This document shows positions 1-9,755 of a stretch of DNA of 45,190 nt, piece by piece. Made by a program: the position numbers and the translations under genes. The stretch is from Rhodococcus sp. JCM 9791. Lineage in GTDB: Bacteria > Actinomycetota > Actinomycetes > Mycobacteriales > Mycobacteriaceae. The number at the start of each line of letters is the position of its first letter. Positions within the stretch are counted from its first letter, which is position 1. The stretch lies in contig BBEG01000007.1 in NCBI GenBank assembly GCA_001312645.1, forward strand, positions 1-45,190, in the 5' to 3' direction. A model generated the notes under the pieces. That model was not told where the DNA came from. It made no database searches and saw only the letters and a program-made list of their open reading frames with translations.

Positions 1-887
1 AGTCCTGCTCCAACCACACTGCGCACGGACGCCGTCCGCGGCAGCGGGAGCCACCAGCGTCACCGGCTCGGGGACGGCGGCCAGATGCGCCGCGTCGCCG
101 CCGGCGGACACCCCGGGAACGGTTGTCTTTCCGAACTCGTCGACGCGGACGCATCCGTCGTCGAAATGCTCACAGCCGAGCGCCCGAGTGAGCATCGTGT
201 TCGGGGTCGTGGGCGCGCGGTGGTAGAGAGCTTGACGTTCGAGAACGGAGCCGTCGGCGAAATGCACCGTCAGCGAACCGGGTTCGCCCTCGATGTGCTC
301 GACCGGCGTCTCCACCACCCGTGCGCCTGTCTTGTCCAGCATGGCTCTCAACGGATCCGGAATGGTCGACGGACCGTTGGTGCAGACCACCACATCGTCG
401 GAATAGCGGTCGGCGACGTAGGCTCCGAGCCCGGCGTCCGGGCCGTTGGCCAGGACGGCGAGCGTCAGTCCGTCGGTCTCGAATCCGTGGCAGAACGGGC
501 AGTGGAAGACTCCTGAGCCCCAGCGTTCCGCCAGGCCCGGGATCTCCCAGGGGACGTCGGTGACGCCCACGGCGAAGAACAGCTTACGAGCTGTACAGGC
601 ATCCCGTCGTCGATCGTCACCTCGAATGCACCGTCGGCTCCACCGACCGCACCGACCTGACCGGAGATCCGCTCGACCGTGGGATATGCCTCGATTTCGG
701 CGCGTCCGTCGGCGAGTAGATGCGCGGGTGCACCACCGTCGCGGCCGAGGTACATGTGCATTTCGGCCGCGGGTGCGTTGCGAGGCTGTCCACCGTCGAC
801 CACGAGGACTGATCTTTTCTGGCGTCCGAGTACCAGTGCGGCACTGAGGCCGGCGGCACCTGCGCCCACGATAACGACGTCGTACAT
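1..887 (-). CDS. Thioredoxin-reductase-like FAD/NAD(P) oxidoreductase (3' end outside window, frame-broken)
   Basis: The N-terminus MYDVVIVGAGAAGLSAAL is a dinucleotide-binding GxGxxG motif that binds FAD. About residue 120, after the break, comes VFHCPFCHGFE, a CxxC redox pair in the CPxCHG form seen in GliT/HlmI-like dithiol oxidases rather than the CATCDG of true thioredoxin reductases. A second pyridine-nucleotide domain and the C-terminal GGDAAH flavin motif follow. A GGAG lies about 10 bases before the ATG at 887. The frame breaks near 590, where adding one base joins the halves in register, and again near 22. The gene is divergent from a SAM methyltransferase. The family is clear; the role as a dithiol oxidase is inferred from the CxxC context and the neighbour. 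The C-terminus continues beyond base 1. Confidence 0.8.
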
Positions 888-920
888 GAGGTGACTCCGA
901 TCGGCGGGTACAGCGGCCCG

Positions 921-955
921 CTATTATTGAAAGTGATTGTCGTTGCAAATAGTAG
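921..955. promoter_or_regulatory. Imperfect palindrome between divergent genes, Zur/Fur-like
   Basis: CTATTATTGAAAGTGAT on the left faces CGTTGCAAATAGTAG on the right, centred on base 938, with about ten matched positions outside the centre. The AT-rich block with a TGAAAnTGATT-like half site resembles FUR-family (Zur/Fur) boxes. It is the only AT-rich stretch in the 112-base gap between the two divergent genes, so it could control both. The family assignment is inference. Confidence 0.4.
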
Positions 956-999
956 CCGACCGTTGGATTCGGATCGCATGACCGAAAGGACACACGTGC

Positions 1000-1743
1000 G
1001 TGTACCTCGACCCATACACCCGATCCGCGGATCACCTCGACCTCCTCAGCGCGGGGCCGTGGCAGCACATGGCACCCACCGTCAGTGCTGCGTTGGCCGG
1101 CATCGGCGAAACCGAGGCCACCATCGTCGAGCTCGGATCCGGCACCGGACTCGGAACCGGCGTCATCGCTCACGCAGCGCCGAACGCGCAGATCGTGGCG
1201 GTCGAGCCGTCCGGTCATCTGCGCGCGGTATTGCTGCATCGAGTCGCGTCCGACAACGACCTACGCTCCCGAGTGACCGTCGAGAACCGGCCGTTCCCCT
1301 CGTCCCGTCTGCCCGAGAAGTTCGATGCCCTCGTCATGATCAATTCACTGGGTCACCTCGACCCCGACGAGCGATCAGAATTGTGGAGGGTGGTCGCTAC
1401 CGGACTCCTGCCGGGAGGACACGCCGTGATCAATCTTCAGGCGCCCACCACGTCTTCGGCCGTTCCGGAATTCGAGATGGCACGTGAACGCGTCGGCAAT
1501 CGCGAGTACCACGGCACCGCGTCGGCGGAGCGCGTGGACGAGCGCACCATGATCTGGCACATGACCTACCGAACGAGCGAAGACGGCCACGAGATCGGCG
1601 CTACCGAGGTCGAGTACCGGTGGAATGTCCTCGACGCCGACACACTCGACACCGAACTCGCCCGCCATGGATTGCACGCCGGTGCGGTGGGCGACGAACA
1701 ACTCGGGGTGTTCCGCGTCGAACAGGACGCTCGGCGGCGCTGA
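1000..1743 (+). CDS. Class I SAM-dependent methyltransferase
   Basis: A 247-residue protein with motif I VELGSGTGLGTG at about residues 45-56, followed by an acidic strand end (IVAVEPSGHL) and a motif IV-like DALVMINSLGHL, which is the Rossmann methyltransferase arrangement. The GTG start at 1000 is preceded by GAAAGGA nine bases upstream. The frame is intact. The substrate cannot be read from the sequence. It is transcribed away from the flavoenzyme at 1-887, sharing the palindrome at 921-955. In dithiolopyrrolone and gliotoxin producers, CPxCHG flavoenzymes and thiol methyltransferases act on the same dithiol, so a thiol substrate is a reasonable guess but unproven. Confidence 0.85.
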   Translation: MYLDPYTRSADHLDLLSAGPWQHMAPTVSAALAGIGETEATIVELGSGTGLGTGVIAHAAPNAQIVAVEPSGHLRAVLLHRVASDNDLRSRVTVENRPFPSSRLPEKFDALVMINSLGHLDPDERSELWRVVATGLLPGGHAVINLQAPTTSSAVPEFEMARERVGNREYHGTASAERVDERTMIWHMTYRTSEDGHEIGATEVEYRWNVLDADTLDTELARHGLHAGAVGDEQLGVFRVEQDARRR

Positions 1744-1826
1744 CTCTCGGTTCCCTTCCCACAACCAGGCACGAGTACGGCACATAATCACACGAGTCGA
1801 AGAACCCGCGGAGAGAACGGATCGCA

Positions 1827-2467
1827 GTGAACTCATCGGAGCTTCCCAACGCCGAACGCGACGCGCCGCCGACCGAGCACTGAACCGCAGCGCGTCGGCC
1901 ATCTCGTTCGTGTTGCTGGCCTGGCTGGCCATCGGATTCTTCCGCGAACCTGTGTCATCGTGGCAGGAGCGGTTGATCGTCGGAGTGCTCGCGTTCTGTT
2001 TCGCGATAGTGGTGGTCATGGACATGGCATTCCGCAGAACGCTCCCCGCCCTCGACCGGACACCGCGGAGAGCGACCGTCACCGGACGTGAACCCTTCCA
2101 CACCGATCCGGACTCTGACAGCGATCTCGAACCCTACGAACTCATCACCGTGACAGTCGACGTCGACGGCACCCCCACAGAAACGATGATCGCCGACATC
2201 GTCGCTGCCGAATCCCTCCCCCGATTCACTGTCGGCTCGATCTGGAATGTCTATGCCTTCGAAGACCCCACCGCGCTCAACAACGACCACCGGACGCGCG
2301 TCATCCTCACCGAAGCCCACGATGACGTCATCCGCGCCGGATCCGACCTCGGCCTCTACAGCGTCCACAACGCACCCGGGCCCGGATCGGATCTACTGCT
2401 ACGCCGCTACCGTAACGATCCCCGCAGGTCGATGTTCACGACGTCATGCCCGCGTCGGCTCGAGTGA
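1827..2467 (+). CDS. Hypothetical membrane protein, two N-terminal TM helices
   Basis: No family recognised. The GTG start at 1827 has GGAGA about 12 bases upstream. The reading frame meets a TGA near 1876 unless one base is restored (GCACTGAAC read as GCACTGGAAC). The corrected protein is about 213 residues: a short polar N-terminus, two hydrophobic helices (ISFVLLAWLAIGFF and LIVGVLAFCFAIVVV), then a soluble domain of about 130 residues rich in Asp and Thr with the sequence GSIWNVYAFED. Topology suggests both termini are on the same side of the membrane. It follows the methyltransferase by 83 bases and could be cotranscribed. Start and break position are uncertain. Confidence 0.5.
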
Positions 2468-2641
2468 CACCCCCACAACCAGCCCGATAGTCCATCGCTG
2501 AATGCTTCCCCCGACACCCAGGGTTTCCGTTGGTTCTGAACGTGCGGCAACACGAGGAACTGGAGGAAACTCTCGGACGGCGACACGGCCGACACGGCGA
2601 TACGCTGACACCGCTGAGAGCGGACTTCGGAGCGGAGACAC

Positions 2642-4494
2642 ATGGCGGTCGACGAGAATCCCAGGGCCCTGCGCCGTATGTCACGGCTTCTCGCCGGGAT
2701 TCGTGACGGCACCGATGACGACGCGCTCTCGGCCGGATTTCTCCTCGCGGCAACCGTGGTGGCATTGATCTGGGCGAACGTGGGTACCTCGTACGAGGCG
2801 TTCTGGCACACTCCGCTGACCATCCAGATCGGCGACTACGGCATCAGTCTCGATTTGAAGCATTGGGTCAACGACGCACTGATGACCCTGTTCTTCTTCG
2901 TCGTCGGTCTCGAAGTGAAACGCGAACTCACCATCGGTGAGCTCACCGACCGCACGCGGGCCGCGGTCCCTCTGGTCGCCGCGATCGCCGGTCTGGCATT
3001 GCCCGCTGCGCTCTTCCTCCTGCTCAACCCCAGCGGTGAGGCCGCCGGCGCGTGGGGGTGGTGGTCTCCACCGATACGGCGTTCGTGCTGGGCGCGCTTG
3101 CACTGGTCGGACCTCGGTGCTCCGCCCGACTTCGCGTGTTCATCCTGACCCTCGCAGTGGCCGACGACATCGGCGCCCTCGCGATCATCGCCTTCTTCTA
3201 CACCGACGAGCTGCGGCTGGGCTATCTACTGCTGGGTGGGGTGGGACTGCTTCTCATCCTGCAGTTCCGTCGACTCGAGGTCTGGCGTGGCATCGCCTAC
3301 TTCATCGTTGCGGCAGGAACGTGGGTGGCGTTCTACGAGTCGGGTGTGCATCCCACCCTCGCCGGGGTGCTGATCGCGCTGATCCTTCCCGTCTACCCGC
3401 CGAGGCGAAGCGAAGTGGAACGTGCGGGCGAGCTCACCCGAGCTTTCCGTCAATCCCCCAACTCCGACTATGCGCGCGCCGCGCAACTCGGTGTGCTGCG
3501 GGCGGTGTCCGTCAACGAGCGGCTGCTGCGGTTCTATCAGCCGTACACCGCGTTTCTCGTCGTACCGATCTTCGCGCTCGCCAACGCCGGCATCGTGGTG
3601 ACCGGGCAGACTGTGAGCGACGCGATCCGGTCGCCGATCGCGTGGGGCGTCGTCCTCGGCCTGGTGGTGGGAAAACTCGTCGGCATCACCGCCGCCACCG
3701 CCGCGTTCTCGCGACTTCGCCCGGGCAGTCTCCCGCCGGGCCTCCCCTTGTCGCAGATCAGCGGGGGCGGCGCGCTCGCCGGGATCGGGTTCACGATCTC
3801 TCTGTTCATCGTGGACCTTGCCCTCGACTCTCCCGACGCCGCCAACGATGCCCGCATCGGCGTACTCGTCGCAGCCGTCCTCGCGACCGGGCTGGGCTGG
3901 GTGTTGTTCAGGCTGTCGGATCGCCGCCACCCGCCCGAGGCTGCCACCGGACTCGTGTTGTTGAGGCCGGTGGATCCGGACCGAGATCACCTGCGCGGAC
4001 CGGTGGATGCCCCGCTCACCCTTGTCGAGTACGGCGACTTCGAATGCCCGTTCTGCAGCAGAGCCACCGGAAGTATCCGGGATGTGCACAGGCATTTCGG
4101 TGATGAACTCCGCTATGTCTTCCGGCACCTGCCGCTCGACGATTCGCATCCTCACGCACGTTTCGCAGCCGAGGCCGCCGAGGCAGCGGCCGCACAAGGC
4201 CGCTTCTGGGACATGCACGACCATCTCTTCGTCAACAACGACGCCCTGACCGAAGACGACATCTACGAACACGCCGCGCAGGTGGGGCTCGACATCGACC
4301 GGTTCGCCGAGGACATGCGGCTGGGCCGTTACCGCCATCGGGTGGAGGACGACGATCTCGACGCCGCATCCAGCGATGTGCACGGGACGCCGACGTTCTA
4401 CCTCGGTGCCACCGGCTCGGATCTCACACTGCACAACGGCCCGTTCGATGCGGCGACCTTGATCCGGAGACTGGAAGCAGCCCGGGGTCCGTAG
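2642..4494 (+). CDS. nhaA: Na+/H+ antiporter NhaA fused to a C-terminal DsbA/thioredoxin-like domain (frame-broken)
   Basis: Residues about 1-425 are NhaA, exchanging cytoplasmic Na+ for H+. The family landmarks are [13 protein letters not shown], the STDTAF segment carrying the TM4 aspartate, and [10 protein letters not shown] with the two adjacent transport aspartates. Residues about 440-617 form a DsbA-like thioredoxin domain with ECPFCSR (CxxC) and the cis-proline segment HGTPTFYL. NhaA-thioredoxin fusions occur in other Actinobacteria. The frame breaks near 3052: GCGTGGGGGTGG needs one more G to read [11 protein letters not shown], and then the two halves make a normal 617-residue protein. 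The ATG at 2642 starts right after a GGAGACAC segment. It is convergent with the sugar transferase gene. The orientation of the redox domain relative to the membrane is not resolved by the sequence. Confidence 0.92.
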
Positions 4495-4506
4495 TCGGGG
4501 TCTTAG

Positions 4507-4566
4507 GTGCACGAAATGACGGTTGGTGTACCGAAATATCGATACCCCAACCGTCATATCGGGCAC
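4507..4566. terminator. 60-bp near-perfect inverted repeat between convergent genes
   Basis: ATGACGGTTGG (4516-4526) is matched exactly by CCAACCGTCAT (4547-4557). The pairing extends inward through GTA/TAC and outward through GTGC/GCAC with few mismatches, all centred at 4536.5. It sits 12 bases after the nhaA stop and 24 bases before the sugar transferase stop, so it is probably a bidirectional terminator. There is no clear U-tract. Its length would also fit an intergenic palindromic repeat family. Confidence 0.6.
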
Positions 4567-4590
4567 TTACGGATCAGTGCGTCGTCTCGG

Positions 4591-6195
4591 TCAGTACGCG
4601 CCCTCGCTCGCGACCACGGCCTTCACGGTCTTCCCGATGATCAACACATCGGACACCATCGACCAGTTCTCCACATACGACAGATCCAGCCGCACCGACT
4701 CGTCCCACGACAAGTCCGAACGACCCGACACCTGCCACAACCCCGTCACACCGGGACGCACCAGCAGACGACGCTTGACCCGCCCGTCGTAGTTCTCCAC
4801 CTCGCGCCGCAACGGCGGACGCGGCCCCACCACACTCATTTCACCGCGCAGCACGTTGATGAACTGCGGTAGCTCGTCGATGCTGAAACGCCGAAGGACC
4901 CGCCCGACCCGCGTGACCCTCGGGTCTTCGCGCATCTTGAACAACGGTCCTGCGCCCTCGTTCTGTACCAGCAACGCGTCGACCATCCTGTCCGCATCGG
5001 TGACCATCGAGCGGAACTTGATCATCCCGAACGGCTCGCCGTCCAAACCGATCCGCTCGGCCCGATAGAACACCGGCCCCCTACTGCCCAACTTGATCAG
5101 CAGCGCGACCACCGCGAACACCGGCATCAACATCAGCATTGCCGCGGATGAGAACGCCAAGTCGAACAGGCGCTTCCCCGAGCGCTTCGCACCGTGATAG
5201 CTCGGCTTCTCCACGTGAATCAACGGCAGGCCCGCAACCGGTCGCATCTCCAACCGCGGACCCGCAACATCGACCACGCCCGTCGCCACGACGAGATCAG
5301 CGTCGAGCGGCTCGAGCTGCCACACCAGATCCTTGATACCTTCGGGCCCGAGCGTCTCCGTGGCTGTCACCGCCACCGTGTCGGCACCCGAGAGCTCCAG
5401 TGCTTCGACCACCGAGTGCTCGTCACCGAAGATCGGTACCTGCCGACCATCGACATCGATCGTCTCTCCGACCGATCCCGAATACGCAGGCACGCACACA
5501 CCGACCACCCGGTAGCCATCGGTGAACTTGCGCTCGAAGGTGCGGCCCAAATGCCGTACTGCCCGTACACCACCCACCACCAGGACAGAGGTGGCGTACT
5601 CTCCGCGGCTACGCTTGCGCGCCACTACCTTTCGCCACATCAAGCGGCTGATGAGCAGGCCTGCAAGACCCGTGGGCAGGGCGATCGCCAGATATCCTCG
5701 CGCCAACTCCAGACGAAACACCAACGCAACGATCGCGACGAACCCGAACAGCCACAGCGCCGCCGACACCACACGCTGATACTCGTCGTAACCCGCACCG
5801 ATCACCCGGCGCGAGCGCGTGCGGAATACCCGCAGAGCTGCCAGCCACGCGACGGCGAGTCCCACCGACAACATCGAGTAGCTCAGTGTGCTGATCGGAC
5901 CCATCGTCAGCATGTTCTCGTGGCCGAATCGCACCACCTGCGCCGACAGCACCGCCAGCACGACAACGATGCTGTCGGTCCAGAACAGGCGCCGCACATA
6001 CACCGACTGCCATTGCCACCGGTTCGCCGCAGCACGCCTACGCACCGGCAACGTCGACATCCCCGGCGCGCAGTGCCCGTCGGGGCCGTGCTCTTCATCG
6101 ATCACGACCACCCTGTAACCATCTCTCGTAAATGTTTCCTCCGAGACAGGTCTCGCCTTCCCGGCATGCCATGAGCCGGCGCCTACATCAGCCAT
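4591..6195 (-). CDS. Polyprenyl-phosphate sugar-1-phosphate transferase (WbaP/WcaJ/CpsE type)
   Basis: A 534-residue membrane enzyme that starts exopolysaccharide or capsule repeat-unit synthesis by moving a sugar phosphate from a nucleotide sugar to undecaprenyl phosphate. Four N-terminal TM helices (about residues 70-200) are followed by a CoA-binding-like Rossmann segment (VLVVGGVRAVRHLG), a fifth hydrophobic hairpin (LFDLAFSSAAMLMLMPVFAV) and the catalytic domain with MIKFRSM, RRFSIDELPQ, EMSVVGPRPPL and RPGVTGLWQVSGRS. The start at 6195 is chosen because GAGGTG lies about nine bases upstream; an extension to 6408 is possible but its residues look non-coding. The frame is intact. No other polysaccharide gene lies in the window. 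Its upstream region carries boxes shared with the Excalibur gene. Confidence 0.93.
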   Translation of the reverse strand: MADVGAGSWHAGKARPVSEETFTRDGYRVVVIDEEHGPDGHCAPGMSTLPVRRRAAANRWQWQSVYVRRLFWTDSIVVVLAVLSAQVVRFGHENMLTMGPISTLSYSMLSVGLAVAWLAALRVFRTRSRRVIGAGYDEYQRVVSAALWLFGFVAIVALVFRLELARGYLAIALPTGLAGLLISRLMWRKVVARKRSRGEYATSVLVVGGVRAVRHLGRTFERKFTDGYRVVGVCVPAYSGSVGETIDVDGRQVPIFGDEHSVVEALELSGADTVAVTATETLGPEGIKDLVWQLEPLDADLVVATGVVDVAGPRLEMRPVAGLPLIHVEKPSYHGAKRSGKRLFDLAFSSAAMLMLMPVFAVVALLIKLGSRGPVFYRAERIGLDGEPFGMIKFRSMVTDADRMVDALLVQNEGAGPLFKMREDPRVTRVGRVLRRFSIDELPQFINVLRGEMSVVGPRPPLRREVENYDGRVKRRLLVRPGVTGLWQVSGRSDLSWDESVRLDLSYVENWSMVSDVLIIGKTVKAVVASEGAY

Positions 6196-6318
6196 TCGCG
6201 CACACCTCGCAGGTGCGCGTATCGGTAACGCAGTGTTTTTCTGCCGAAAGTCAGGGTCGCTCTGCCGCGATTCCCGTCGCTCGGGTACGGACACCCAACA
6301 CATCTCCGAGGAGACGCA

Positions 6319-6346
6319 TATCGTTACCAATGGAAAGGTAACGATA
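6319..6346 (-). repeat. Palindromic box A, copy 1 (TATCGTTACC...GGTAACGATA)
   Basis: Perfect 10-base arms separated by eight bases, 124 bases upstream of the sugar transferase start. The first 13 bases (ATATCGTTACCAA) recur at 14946 upstream of the Excalibur gene in the same orientation to the downstream gene. GTTAC/GTAAC repeats recall MtrA-type OmpR-family response regulator sites; that link is inference. Confidence 0.55.
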
Positions 6347-6374
6347 CGGAGCACTGAAAGAACATCTACTCGAT

Positions 6375-6394
6375 CGAAACATACAGGCAGAATG
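6375..6394 (-). repeat. Box B, copy 1 (20 bp, identical at 15063-15082)
   Basis: CGAAACATACAGGCAGAATG is exactly repeated at 15063-15082. In both places it lies upstream of box A relative to a minus-strand gene for an envelope or secreted protein, at different spacing (28 and about 93 bases). Confidence 0.65.
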
Positions 6395-6694
6395 TACGAT
6401 TCGAGCACTGCTCACGCTGGTCCGGCAATATGAGCGAGCGCGAAATGGCGGGTCGCGGACAGAATCCGTTACTTGCAGATTCATTCAAAGAAATGACAAA
6501 GAATGCGCCGGCGTACGAACCGGTCGAGCCGACGATTCCAGCGCGACTGTCGCCTCTGCACCCGCTTCCACAAGTCGAGGACGGGTAACCCGGCGGCAAC
6601 GCCCAGGAGGTTGTGACCAGCGAGGCGCAGACCCGGGGCGGCGTCGCCGTCATGGATTACTCCACCGACTACTCCGCAGTGATCGGGACCCAGG

Positions 6695-7680
6695 TCATGA
6701 GGACTCGCCGGCCGCGTGAAGCATCCTCGTCGCTGCAGCCCTCACCCGGTTTCGGAGTTCGCCGGGACGATCGATCACCACCTCGCAGTCGAGGGCCGCG
6801 ATGACGGACGGTAGCCAATCGAGGTTCTCGGCATGGATCTCGGCTCGATACCAGGGCGCGACGTCTTCGGGCCCCCGGTTCGCCGCAGGGTCCAGCCTTT
6901 CGAGTCGAGCCACACTGAGCGGTAGATGTGCACGGATGTGATCCTCGGTCTCTTGAATGCGCAGCACGACCTGCCACCGATAATCCGCATCGGCGAAGAG
7001 GCCGAGGAGGTGACCTTCCACATCGGATTGCAGCGGCGGCGCAAAGGTTCCACGTATCGATCGAGCCGTTCGGATCCGGTCTACCCGAAGGTACGTTCCT
7101 CCTGCTTGTCCGTATCGAAAGCGACGAGATACCACCGGTCCGAGTGCGCGACCAGGGCATAGGGGTGGATCGTGCGGCGCGACGCGACACCTTCACCGCT
7201 GAGGTAGCGCAGGTCGAGGACGTGTCGAAGGTTCACAGCCTCCGCCAAGGTCAGCATCACGGCAGGGTCGGGAGCGACCTCCCCGTGCTGGGACGTACGC
7301 GTCATCACCCCGAGCAGGGTGTCGATCCGCTTCGCATCAGCGGTCGGCAATGCTCGTTTGATCTTGGACAGGGCGGTCTGCGCGGCAATCCCCGGTTCGC
7401 GTGATGCCGCCTGCGCACGGGCGAGCCCAAGAAAGACCGCCACCACTTCCTCATTGCTGAACATGAGCGGGAGGACACGCCGGCCGGGTGCCAGCCGATA
7501 ACCGCCGTAGCGCCCTCGCAGCGTCTCGACGGGCACTCCCAGATCGAACAGTCGCGCCACATCTCTGCGAACCGTCCGCTCATCGACGCCGAGGCGGTCT
7601 GCCAGCTCGCCAACGGTGCGCAGCTGCGCGGACTGCAGCAGCTCGAGCAACTGCAACGCTCGCGCGGTTGTGTCGGCCAT
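6695..7680 (-). CDS. YafY-type transcriptional regulator, HTH plus WYL domain (frame-broken)
   Basis: The N-terminal winged helix carries LADRLGVDERTVRRDVARL (about residues 20-40) and a wing with GRYGGYRLAPG. A WYL ligand-sensing domain follows with HPYALVAHSDRWYLVAFDTDK (about residues 165-190) and a C-terminal WCX-like tail. The frame breaks near 7085; one added base joins FDTDKQEERTF to RVDRIRTARSI and gives 328 residues, the usual family size. The start at 7680 (MADTTARAL) is preferred; ATGs at 7692 and 7689 are also possible. It is divergent from a VOC-family gene across a perfect palindrome, the classic arrangement of a regulator controlling itself and its neighbour. Confidence 0.85.
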
Positions 7681-7698
7681 GACGCCCATCATCGCTCA

Positions 7699-7725
7699 TA
7701 TACCGGGCGGTTTTCGCCCGGTATA
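7699..7725. promoter_or_regulatory. Perfect 11-bp-arm palindrome, probable operator of the WYL regulator
   Basis: TATACCGGGCG and CGCCCGGTATA are separated by GTTTT. It lies 19 bases upstream of the regulator start and 68 bases upstream of the VOC gene, so binding here would affect both promoters. Confidence 0.65.
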
Positions 7726-7793
7726 GCCCGTACCGTCATGTCCGTGGCCAAGTTCGTGGGCCACATTCACGTTCACAACAAGAGGAGACAGCA

Positions 7794-8191
7794 ATGCAGT
7801 TGGCGGCCACCCGCATCATCACCGACAACGTCGACGCGCTCGTCACGTTCTACGAAACAGCCACCGGAATCACCGTCGAACAGCTTCACCCGATGTTCGC
7901 GGAGCTTCGCACACCATCCGGCACGCTGGCCATCGCCAGCACTGCACGGTGCCGTTGCTCGGAGACGATGCCGCCGAGGCTCGCGCGAATCGCAGCGTCA
8001 CCTTCGACTTCCTCGTCGACGACGTCGACGCGACCTACCAGGCGCTGCAGGATGTCGTCGAAGTGTTCGTCAACGAGCCGACGGACATGCCCTGGGGCAA
8101 CCGTTCGCTCCTCGTCAGGGATCCGGATGGCAACCTGATCAACTTCTTCACACCGATCAGCGAAGCAGCCCAGGCCCGATTCGCGACCTGA
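7794..8191 (+). CDS. VOC/glyoxalase-fold protein (frame-broken)
   Basis: A single-module VOC protein of about 132 residues. The N-terminal half has RIITDNVDALVTFYETATGI, and the C-terminal half has SVTFDFLVDDVDATYQAL and LLVRDPDGNLINFFTP, the usual paired beta-alpha-beta-beta-beta modules. The frame breaks near 7945 and one base restores it (GCACTGCACGG read with an extra C). AGGAGA precedes the ATG at 7794. VOC proteins include dioxygenases, isomerases and drug-binding resistance proteins; nothing here selects one. Pairing with a divergent WYL regulator suggests an inducible stress or xenobiotic role. Confidence 0.82.
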
Positions 8192-8215
8192 GACCGGACG
8201 GACCGAATGAGACCG

Positions 8216-9590
8216 TCAGACCTGATTGTCGAGACGTGCAGCGAGCTCCCAGAGCGGGCCCTCGAGGATTTCACCGAACGTCGGGAACGGGTGCACGACG
8301 TCGATCGCAACCTGAACAGGGATGCGCGCTCGGATCAGAAGAGAGACCTCGGAAATCCACTCCTCGGCATGCCACCCGAGGCACTCGCACCGATCACCGT
8401 GCCCGTGGAAGGGTCGGCGAGCAGCGTCAACCACCCGTCCGACTCCCCTTCGGTGCTCGACCGGACCACCTGCGACATCGACGCCCGCGCAACCATCGGA
8501 TCGATGTCGACGGCCCGGGCGACGCGACGGTGTGCCCCACCGAGACGAATACCGGGTCGGTGTATACCGCTCGGGGAACTGCACGGTAGTCGGTGAGCAC
8601 GTCACGGCCGGAGAGATTAGCGGCGACCACCCGCCCCTGATAGTGCGCGGTGTGGGTGAACGGCGCTGTCCCCGTGACGTCACCGACCGCCCATACATGG
8701 TCGGCCCCGCGCACCCGGCAACGCTCATCGATGGGCACGGCCCCCTTTGCGGTGAGCGCGACACCCAACCGGTCGAGGCCGAGGCCCTGCGAACGAGGGT
8801 GGCGTCCGGCCGCAAGTATCACCACATCGGCGTCGACTGCACTCGCGTCTCCCAGCGTCGCATGTGCTCCTGCCCCGACGCTCTCCATTTCCACGACCCG
8901 TGCGTTCACGCGAACGTCGACTCCGCGTGTGAGGAGCAGATTCTGCAACGCCGAGGATGTCTCGGGCTCTTCCTTCGGTACCAGTCGCGCACCCCGCTGG
9001 ACGAGAGTCACCGCAGTCCCGAACGTGGCGAAGAGGAAAGCCAATTCGCATCCCACCGGTCCACCGCCGATGATCACCGCCGAACTCGGGTACGTCGAGG
9101 TGCTGAGCGCCTCGTCGCTCGTCCACACCGGAACCGATTCGAGTCCGGGAATGTCGGGACGAGATGGGACGGAGCCGGTGTTGAGGACGATCTCGCCGTA
9201 ACCGATCTCGGTCCCGGAAACGTCGACCACGCCCGGCTCGACGATGGTTCCCTCACCTCGAAGTAGGGTGGCCCCCGTCGATTCCAGGCCTTCGGCGTTG
9301 AGCGAGTCGTCGCGTCCGTGGACGATGCGATCGCGTCGCCGGACGGCCTCCTCGTAGGCGCGCTCACTGTCGACCCGTCCGGAGAACAAACCCGACCACT
9401 GGTCCGTCCCGACCGTGTGCCACACCTGCGCGGTCCGCAGCATCGCTTTGCTCGGCACACACGCGACGAACGGGCAGTCACCGCCCACGCGGGACTGTTC
9501 GACCACCGCGACAGAACGACCGGGGACCGATCCCCAGATCAGCTTCGCACCGGCACCGCCACCCACAATGACGACGTCGTAAGAATCCAT
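8216..9590 (-). CDS. Class I pyridine nucleotide-disulfide oxidoreductase, mercuric reductase/Lpd-like (frame-broken)
   Basis: A FAD motif (YDVVIVGGGAGAKL) is followed at about residues 37-52 by GGDCPFVACVPSKAML, with the redox-active Cys pair spaced by four residues as in dihydrolipoamide dehydrogenase and mercuric reductase. The NAD(P)-binding GGGPVGCELAF and the second FAD motif VWAVGDVTG follow. The dimerisation domain ends with VVHPFPTFGEIL, the His-x6-Glu catalytic element. Two one-base losses (about 8525 and 8370) must be restored; the product is then 458 residues, the normal length. GGAGG stands six bases before the ATG at 9590. It lacks the MerA heavy-metal domain and a Cys-Cys C-terminus, so it is not a typical MerA. 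The electron acceptor is unknown. Confidence 0.85.
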
Positions 9591-9755
9591 GCCCAACCTC
9601 CGGCGATCGTCACCCGGCGAGATCCGCGTGTGGGTCCAGTGAAACCCACGACTACCCCGCGGCGGTCCGACTCGCGTGTTTCCGATTCGATCACCAGCGA
9701 ATTTCGACGCTGCACGTGGTGTTCGTGCGAAGCAACCTTCGCGCAGAGCACGATT

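Larger units (their letters stand above)
6196..6694. promoter_or_regulatory. Non-coding leader/promoter region of the sugar transferase gene
   Basis: About 500 bases without a credible gene on either strand. It contains the palindrome at 6319-6346 and the 20-base box at 6375-6394, both of which recur together upstream of the Excalibur gene. The rest, 6395-6694, shows no structure I can name. Confidence 0.5.

Noticed and set aside
3226-4566. Long minus-strand open frame (446 codons) opposite nhaA
   Set aside because: Antisense shadow of the NhaA-DsbA coding sequence, with no conserved motif and no ribosome site.
6366-6653. Minus-strand open frame of 95 codons upstream of the sugar transferase
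   Set aside because: No ribosome site, no recognisable family, Cys/Ser/Arg-rich composition, and it covers the repeated boxes A-B region.
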